Made by a program: the position numbers and the translations under genes. From Chloroflexia bacterium (lineage in GTDB: Bacteria; Chloroflexota; Chloroflexia; Thermomicrobiales; JALYUS01), in assembly GCA_025928215.1 (NCBI GenBank), contig JAICJW010000186.1, forward strand, positions 1 through 8,642: DNA of 8,642 nucleotides, written 5' to 3'. Numbering within the stretch: position 1 is the first letter of the stretch; each line of letters starts with the position of its first letter. The notes under the pieces are model-generated. The model did not search any database. It saw only the letters and a program-made list of their open reading frames with translations, and had not been told where the DNA came from. Shown here piece after piece: positions 4,467 to 8,642 of this stretch.

Positions 4467-5648
4467 TCAGGGCTGGCTTTGCGCCGGGCGCTCCGTGAGC
4501 GTCGCGGTCAGCGTCTGCGCTTGGCCGCTGCGGTCAACGGTCAGCGTCGCGGTGTCGCCGACATTGAGGGTATTCAGGAGATCGCCGAGCGCGGTCTTAT
4601 TGTCGAGCGTCTTGCCGTTGACAGCGGTAATCACATCGCCAGCCTTCAGACCCGCCTTCTCTGCCGGAGTGCCGGATTCGACCTTGACAACGTATGCGCC
4701 CTGGGTCAGTTTCGTGCCGTACTGCGCGGCGGTCGAGGCATTCAGCGGGTCCACTACCACGCCGAGGTAGGCGCGGGTGGAAACGACCGCGCCGTTGCCC
4801 TTGCTGACGAGGGTGTCGGCGACCTGCTTCACCTTATTGATCGGGATCGCGAAGTTCAGGCCCTGCGCGTTATTGTCCCGCACGCCGAGGGTGTTCAGGC
4901 CGATCACCTGCCCATAGGCATTGATGAGCGGGCCACCGCTGTTGCCGTGGTTGATCGCGGCATCCGTCTGGATCAGGCCGACGTAGTTATCGAGTTGCCG
5001 GTTGACGCCGGAGACGATTCCTTCAGTGACCGAGTTCTCCAGCGCCTCCGGGCTACCAATCGCGACGACGGGCTGACCCGGCTTGACGGCGGCGGAATCG
5101 CCGAGTTCCGCGACTGCGGGCACCTTCGATGGGTCAATCTTGACGACCGCGACATCGTTCGACGGGTCGCGCCCGACGAGCATCGCATCTACCCGGGTTC
5201 CATCCGCCAGTTCGACATCTATCGCCGTCGCGCCCTCGACGACGTGATTGTTGGTGAGGATCAGGCCCGCGCTGTCGTAGATGACGCCGCTGCCGAGACC
5301 GGTATCAACCGGCTGATTCGTCGTGCCGCCGGGAGGTGTCGCCGGCGTGTTGCCGGTGATGCGGCGACTCGTGTACTTCTGCCGGTTGATGACGGTGACG
5401 ACCGCTGGGCCGACCCGATCTACGATCTGCTCCGTCGTCAGCGTGCCGCCGGTCGGCGGGGCAGGAGCGTTACGGGTGATCGTGCCCGCAGTCGTCGTTG
5501 CGGGCGCGGCGACCGCGAATTGCTGCACCGGCACGGTGAGAATGTTGCCGCTCCTCCCACCGAAAAGCGCGCCCGCGCCGAACGCGAGGCCGAGCGCGAC
5601 GACGAGCGCGATCACGCCACTGAGGATACCGAGACGCTTCACGATCAC
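4467..5648 (-). CDS. HtrA/DegP-like S1C trypsin-like serine protease with PDZ domain
   Basis: A 393-residue envelope quality-control protease. Residues 5-30 (LGILSGVIALVVALGLAFGA) form one membrane anchor or uncleaved signal segment. A Thr/Pro-rich linker (about 38-70) follows. The trypsin-like domain carries the full triad: His135 in LTNNHVVEG, Asp165 in SNDVAVVKI and Ser237 in GNSGGPL. A single PDZ domain occupies about 295-385 (YLGVVVDP, GTPAEKAGLKAGDVITAVNG). Such proteins degrade or refold damaged exported proteins, and the PDZ domain senses substrate ends. The length matches single-PDZ S1C proteases. The start is GTG at 5648, with GGAG (5660-5657) 8 bases upstream; a second in-frame GTG at 5642 is too far from that site. 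It has its own terminator and appears monocistronic. Confidence 0.95.
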   Translation of the reverse strand: MIVKRLGILSGVIALVVALGLAFGAGALFGGRSGNILTVPVQQFAVAAPATTTAGTITRNAPAPPTGGTLTTEQIVDRVGPAVVTVINRQKYTSRRITGNTPATPPGGTTNQPVDTGLGSGVIYDSAGLILTNNHVVEGATAIDVELADGTRVDAMLVGRDPSNDVAVVKIDPSKVPAVAELGDSAAVKPGQPVVAIGSPEALENSVTEGIVSGVNRQLDNYVGLIQTDAAINHGNSGGPLINAYGQVIGLNTLGVRDNNAQGLNFAIPINKVKQVADTLVSKGNGAVVSTRAYLGVVVDPLNASTAAQYGTKLTQGAYVVKVESGTPAEKAGLKAGDVITAVNGKTLDNKTALGDLLNTLNVGDTATLTVDRSGQAQTLTATLTERPAQSQP

Positions 5649-5718
5649 TTCGGACGCTCCGTCTATGCGGGAGAAAAGAGTTCATTCCTTGATGGACCCG
5701 GCTGGGCGATCCTTTGCC

Positions 5719-5748
5719 GCCCTCAGTACAGCGTACCACCCTGAGGGC
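5719..5748. repeat. 8-bp inverted repeat upstream of the protease gene
   Basis: GCCCTCAG (5719-5726) and CTGAGGGC (5741-5748) are perfectly complementary around 14 bases that contain two further GTAC tetramers (5726-5729 and 5733-5736). There is no T-tract on either side, so it is not a terminator. It lies 70 bases before the protease start and 93 bases before the divergent AhpD-like gene. It could be an operator or a leader hairpin of the protease mRNA. In the rest of the 5649-5841 gap I see only weak promoter-like hexamers (TATCAT on the minus strand and GATACT on the plus strand near 5774-5781), neither with a good -35. Confidence 0.55.
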
Positions 5749-5841
5749 AATCTGAACGATTCCTGAAAAAGAGATGATACTGTACGCGATGTGATAGCCT
5801 GCCTTGCCGACATTCGCACGCGAAGAAAGGAATGCGCCGTC

Positions 5842-6249
5842 ATGACCACTGTTCGCATGATCCCCGATGAGGAAGCGACCGGCCTCGTCCGCGCGGTATA
5901 CGACGACATCAAGGCGACGAAGGGGATTGATTTCGTGCCGAACTTCTGGCGCGCGCTCGCCGTCAACCCGGAGCACCTGAACGCGACGTGGCACAAATTG
6001 AAGCAGACGATGGCGGCGGGCGCGCTCGATCCGCTGACGAAAGAATTGATCGCCATCGCTGTGAGCGCGACCAACGGCTGCCGCTACTGCATCAACTCGC
6101 ACACCGGCGCGGCGGTGAAACTGGGCATGGACACGCGCATGTTCTCCGAATTGCTCGCCGTCGTGGATGTTTTCAACGGCACAAACCGGCTCGCGGACGC
6201 CTATCAGGTCGAGCCGGATGCCTATCCCGAGGTGCCGCCGCCCCGGTAG
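5842..6249 (+). CDS. AhpD-like / carboxymuconolactone decarboxylase family protein
   Basis: A 135-residue all-helical protein of the AhpD/CMD superfamily. The redox centre is intact: Glu68 in TKELIAIAVS, then NGCRYCINSHTG with Cys80, Cys83 and His87, the E...CxxC...H proton-relay set of alkylhydroperoxidases. It probably reduces organic peroxides or acts as a small thiol-disulfide protein in the cytosol. An AhpC or thioredoxin partner is not seen nearby. The ATG at 5842 has only a modest AAAGGA site about 10 bases upstream. An in-frame GTG at 5791 would add 17 non-conserved residues (RTRRKECAV) and is less likely. The next gene starts 37 bases downstream with its own strong ribosome site, so the two may be co-transcribed. 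Confidence 0.9.
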   Translation: MTTVRMIPDEEATGLVRAVYDDIKATKGIDFVPNFWRALAVNPEHLNATWHKLKQTMAAGALDPLTKELIAIAVSATNGCRYCINSHTGAAVKLGMDTRMFSELLAVVDVFNGTNRLADAYQVEPDAYPEVPPPR

Positions 6250-6271
6250 CCCAGGCAGGAAGGACGCCGTT

Positions 6272-6278
6272 AAGGAGG
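6272..6278 (+). promoter_or_regulatory. Ribosome binding site deciding a TTG start
   Basis: AAGGAGG lies 8 bases before the TTG at 6287. It is the only strong site in the region, and it rules out longer versions of the downstream protein that would begin inside the AhpD-like gene. Confidence 0.85.
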
Positions 6279-6286
6279 TTGGGCCT

Positions 6287-7918
6287 TTGCTGCGCTTCGG
6301 CATCATCTGCCGTGATATGACGCTCGCCGCCTGGCAGAGGCGGACGATTGCACATCTCCGCGCGACGGATGCCGCGCAGGCTGCCTTGCTCATCCTTGAC
6401 GAGGGCGGTGCCTCACCACGGGAACATGCGTCGGCGATGTGGAAATGGTATGCATCCTTCTCGCGCACGAGGCGCGGCGCTTCGTGTGTTGAGGCGTGGC
6501 CGGGCGACCTGTCGGTCTTGCATTGCCTCCGTGATGCGTCCGGCCAGTTCCGGGCCGAGGAGAGCGCGGCAATCCGCGCGTGGAATCTCGATTTCATCCT
6601 TGATTTCGGGCACGGGCCGGTTTCCGGCGCGATCGCCCAGTTGCCGCGCTACGGCGTGTGGTCATTCGTGTTCGATGGAGACGAGAGCAAAGGCCACGGC
6701 CCGCCATGCTTCTGGGCCGTCTCCAGGGGTAAACCGACGGTTGCGGTGGCGCTGCATCGGCACGGTGGCAATGGTGAGGCTGATACCATTTTACGACAGG
6801 GCCACTTCAAGAATGTCGCGCATTCCTATCGCCAAACCCTCGAGCAAATCGAGATCGGCATCGCGCGATGGCCCGCCCAGGTATGCGAGGAAATCCGCAG
6901 AGGGGTGACGGATCACGCCCCGACCGCCGCGGCGACGCCAGCATCACCGCGCGCCGCTCCGACGAATTTTCAGGTGGGAGTTTTTCTCCTCCGGCTGGCG
7001 TGGCGCGTCGCGCGCATGGCGTGGGCGAGGCTTTTCCTCCACGATCAGTGGAATATCGGCATCGTCGCCGCGCCAATTGAGACGTTCCTCGTCGCCGGTG
7101 CGCGTCCGCCGGTGCGGTGGCTGCCGAAGCCGGCGCGAAACCATTTTCTCGCCGATCCGTTCCCCTCGAACGATACCGCGCTCTTCGCGGAGGAGTTCGA
7201 CTACCGCACGGGAAAAGGAACGATCGCCGTGCTTGCGACGGCAGGCGACGGCACGTATTCCGCGCCGCGTACGGTGATCGAATCGCCGGTACATCTGTCA
7301 TATCCCTATCTCATTCACCATCAAGAAGATGTCTATTGTGTGCCGGAGAGCGGCGAGGCGGGCGAAATCGCGCTGTACAAGGCGACCGCCTATCCGAACC
7401 AATGGACGAAGTGCAGGACGCTGATCGCGGGGTTCGCGGGGCTGGACGCCACCCTCTTCCCACACGATGGCCGCTGGTGGCTCTTGTGTACGGAACGGGG
7501 CATCTTCGCCGATGTCATGCTCCATGCCTGGCACGCACCGGATCTCTTCGGGCCGTGGACGCCTCATCCGGGGAACCCCTTAAAGACGGATGTGCGCTCC
7601 AGCAGACCGGCAGGCCGGCCCTTCGCGCATCACGGGCACCTCTATCGCCCGGCGCAGGATTGCTCGCAGACGTACGGCGGCGCGGTCGCCATTAATCGTG
7701 TCGTGCGGCTCACGCCGACTGCGTTTGAGGAAGAGACCGTCGCTATCGTTGAACCCTATACGGACAGCCCGTATCGCTACGGTCTGCATACGCTCTCGAC
7801 TTTCGATGCGTACACGGTGATTGATGGGAAGGGCAGAATGTTCGCGACAGGGGAGTTGCGCCGGATCATGTCTACACTCCTCCGAGGGATGGTGCGGCGC
7901 GCCTCCCGGAGAGCTTGA
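6287..7918 (+). CDS. GINT1-like (glucosamine inositolphosphorylceramide transferase family) protein with formyltransferase-like N-terminus
   Basis: A 543-residue protein starting at TTG. The N-terminal part (1-205) begins MLRFGIICRDMTLAAWQ and contains LDFILDFGHGPVSG (101-114) and GVWSFVFDGDESKGHGPPCFW (123-143). This order resembles the Rossmann-like formyltransferase fold, where an Asn/His/Asp site would lie; the residues here are not a clean match, so activity is uncertain. After a Pro/Ala linker (about 208-225) the C-terminal domain (about 285-520) follows the GINT1-family pattern: FLADPFP (288-294), HLSYPYL (336-342), VPESG (352-356), LYKATAYPNQW (363-373), FGPWTPHPGNP (421-431), SRPAGRPF (439-446), RPAQDCSQTYGG (454-465) and GLHTLS (499-504). 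In plants that family transfers glucosamine to a sphingolipid. Bacterial members are mostly uncharacterised and often sit in surface-polysaccharide loci, but none is seen here. There is no signal peptide; a short hydrophobic patch spans about 230-265. Confidence 0.8.
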   Translation: MLRFGIICRDMTLAAWQRRTIAHLRATDAAQAALLILDEGGASPREHASAMWKWYASFSRTRRGASCVEAWPGDLSVLHCLRDASGQFRAEESAAIRAWNLDFILDFGHGPVSGAIAQLPRYGVWSFVFDGDESKGHGPPCFWAVSRGKPTVAVALHRHGGNGEADTILRQGHFKNVAHSYRQTLEQIEIGIARWPAQVCEEIRRGVTDHAPTAAATPASPRAAPTNFQVGVFLLRLAWRVARMAWARLFLHDQWNIGIVAAPIETFLVAGARPPVRWLPKPARNHFLADPFPSNDTALFAEEFDYRTGKGTIAVLATAGDGTYSAPRTVIESPVHLSYPYLIHHQEDVYCVPESGEAGEIALYKATAYPNQWTKCRTLIAGFAGLDATLFPHDGRWWLLCTERGIFADVMLHAWHAPDLFGPWTPHPGNPLKTDVRSSRPAGRPFAHHGHLYRPAQDCSQTYGGAVAINRVVRLTPTAFEEETVAIVEPYTDSPYRYGLHTLSTFDAYTVIDGKGRMFATGELRRIMSTLLRGMVRRASRRA

Positions 7919-7942
7919 GTCTGTCGAATGTCTCGCAAAGCG

Positions 7943-7971
7943 TTGCCCGCCCGCGAGCGATATGCTATGCT
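7943..7971 (+). promoter_or_regulatory. Promoter of the SAM riboswitch-mtnA unit
   Basis: TTGCCC (7943-7948, 4 of 6) and TATGCT (7966-7971, 4 of 6) are exactly 17 bases apart. The -10 is preceded by TGC, making an extended -10. The start site would fall near 7978, about 24 bases before the riboswitch P1 helix. I see no intrinsic terminator between the end of the upstream gene (7918) and this promoter. Confidence 0.65.
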
Positions 7972-8001
7972 GCGTGCCAACAAGTGAAGAGACTCCGGAC
8001 A

Positions 8002-8104
8002 CTCATCACGAGCGGTGGAGGGACAGGCCCGACGAAGCCCGGCAACCTTCCTCACGAGTGAGGATGGTGCCAATGCCGCCAGCGCAGCCGCGCTGGACGA
8101 TGAG
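8002..8104 (+). ncRNA. SAM-I (S-box) riboswitch aptamer
   Basis: The conserved S-box core is present: GGTGGAGGGACAGGCCCGA (8014-8032), GAAGCCCGGCAACC (8034-8047) and GGTGCCAATGCC (8066-8077). P1 is CTCATC (8002-8007) with GATGAG (8099-8104). P3 is TCCTCA with TGAGGA (8049-8054 and 8059-8064) around CGAG. P4 is CCAGCGC with GCGCTGG (8079-8085 and 8090-8096) around AGCC. P1 may continue beyond a small internal loop as GGAC/GTCC (7997-8000 with 8107-8110). It binds S-adenosylmethionine; SAM stabilises P1 and turns downstream expression off. The downstream gene, mtnA of methionine salvage, fits this ligand. Confidence 0.96.
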
Positions 8105-8151
8105 CGGTCCGCCGAACCTCCTACGACTGGGAGAACGCGCGGCTGCTCATC
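8099..8151 (+). promoter_or_regulatory. Antiterminator helix of the SAM riboswitch
   Basis: GATGAGCGGTC (8099-8109) can pair with GGCTGCTCATC (8141-8151) over 11 continuous pairs, two of them G-U. The left strand is the 3' strand of P1 plus 5 bases; the right strand covers most of the terminator's left arm. Forming it excludes both P1 and the terminator, as expected when SAM is low. Confidence 0.85.
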
Positions 8152-8166
8152 AAGGGCGGCCGTTTT
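8140..8166 (+). terminator. SAM-dependent intrinsic terminator before mtnA
   Basis: CGGCTGCT (8140-8147) pairs with GGCGGCCG (8155-8162), 8 pairs including two G-U, loop CATCAAG, followed by TTTT (8163-8166). It lies 38 bases before the mtnA start. The short T-run makes it a modest terminator on its own, but its left arm overlaps the antiterminator exactly as in known S-box leaders. Confidence 0.8.
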
Positions 8167-8204
8167 GCTGTCACCGGAGTCTCTAGCATCAACGGGGTAC
8201 AGGG

Positions 8205-8642
8205 TTGGCGGCGCAGACCGATGGACAAGAAAACTTCCGGGCGGTGGCGTGGCACGATGGTGCGGTCATGCTGATAGACCAGACCCGCTTGCCGCACGAG
8301 GACGTCTGGCTGACGCTCCGCACACCGGACGAGGTCGCCCACGCGATCCGCACGATGCAGGTGCGCGGCGCCCCGGCGATTGGCGTCGCCGGCGCGGCCG
8401 GGGTGGCCCTCGCCGCTCACGAATGGGACGCGCAGGATACCCGTATGCTCATCATGCACATCGCCATGCGCGCCGAGGAACTGCGGGCGACGCGGCCCAC
8501 GGCGGTCAATCTCGGTTGGGCGATAGACCGGATGATGCGGGTCGCTCGCGCCGCCGCGCCCATCGGCCCCGCCGCCCTCCGGGCCGCGCTCGTCGCTGAG
8601 GTCGAAGCGATCGCGGGCGAAGATCGCGCGCGGAGCGAGCGA
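8205..8642 (+). CDS. mtnA: Methylthioribose-1-phosphate isomerase, 3' end cut by window
   Basis: The first 146 codons of MtnA, which converts 5-methylthioribose-1-phosphate to 5-methylthioribulose-1-phosphate in the methionine salvage pathway. The family pattern is clear: FRAVAWHDGAVMLIDQTRLP (11-30), VRGAPAIGVAGA (53-64, substrate phosphate-binding region) and TRPTAVNLGWAIDRM (96-110). The catalytic Cys and Asp lie further downstream, outside the window. I chose TTG at 8205 because it puts 22 residues before the conserved LIDQ block, as in Bacillus MtnA, and has GGGG 7 bases upstream. The ribosome site is weak, and GTG at 8244 or ATG at 8268 remain possible; the frame is closed by a TAG at 8184. 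The gene is controlled by the SAM-I riboswitch directly upstream. Confidence 0.93.
   Translation, partial: MAAQTDGQENFRAVAWHDGAVMLIDQTRLPHEDVWLTLRTPDEVAHAIRTMQVRGAPAIGVAGAAGVALAAHEWDAQDTRMLIMHIAMRAEELRATRPTAVNLGWAIDRMMRVARAAAPIGPAALRAALVAEVEAIAGEDRARSER

Noticed and set aside
4479..5744. Plus-strand open frame of 421 codons opposite the protease
   Set aside because: It is the complement of an S1C protease with intact His-Asp-Ser triad and PDZ domain; the antisense product is Arg/Asp-rich and unrecognisable.
6167..6286. Upstream extension of the GINT1-like protein by 40 residues
   Set aside because: The extension overlaps the end of the AhpD-like gene and is Arg/Pro/Ser-rich, and the AAGGAGG at 6272-6278 fits only the TTG at 6287.
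8015..8599. Plus-strand open frame of 194 codons over the riboswitch and mtnA start
   Set aside because: It runs through the SAM-I aptamer and the mtnA coding region in a different frame; the mtnA frame carries the family motifs.

Overview
The window is GC-rich, densely packed bacterial chromosomal DNA. It holds ten protein-coding genes, two of them cut by the window ends, and one clear riboswitch. I see no mobile element, CRISPR array, tRNA or rRNA. The gene mix fits a Chloroflexota/Thermomicrobia-like bacterium: a fucose/arabinose-isomerase-type enzyme with a rhamnose mutarotase, an arginine-rich HU, an HtrA-type protease, an MNT/HEPN pair, a SAM-I-controlled mtnA, and TTG/GTG starts. That placement is an impression from gene content, not a phylogenetic result.

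Left part (1-2301). A minus-strand gene for a small dimeric alpha/beta-barrel protein runs off the left edge. Divergent from it is a probable two-gene sugar operon on the plus strand: an L-fucose/L-arabinose isomerase-family enzyme, then an L-rhamnose mutarotase (RhaM). A heptanucleotide repeat that blends into a long, nearly perfect palindrome separates these two genes.

Middle part (2302-5648), all on the minus strand. Read in the direction of transcription, it starts with an HtrA/DegP-like (S1C) serine protease that ends in a good intrinsic terminator. Directly after comes a probable leaderless operon of a minimal nucleotidyltransferase (MNT), a HEPN protein and a short-chain dehydrogenase. 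Last is an HU gene with its own strong promoter, a hairpin at the predicted mRNA 5' end and an intrinsic terminator. The HU terminator lies tail-to-tail with the RhaM gene.

Right part (5649-8642), plus strand. An AhpD-like/carboxymuconolactone-decarboxylase-family protein is followed by a 543-residue protein. That protein joins a formyltransferase-like N-terminal part to a C-terminal domain like that of the plant GINT1 (glucosamine inositolphosphorylceramide transferase) family. Next comes a promoter, a SAM-I riboswitch with a fully readable terminator/antiterminator switch, and the 5' part of mtnA (methylthioribose-1-phosphate isomerase, methionine salvage), cut by the right edge.

I found no clearly new multi-gene system. 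The items most worth a second look are the riboswitch expression platform, the pairing of RhaM with a non-RhaA isomerase and the repeat/palindrome between them, the GINT1-like fusion protein, and the HEPN partner that lacks the usual RNase motif.
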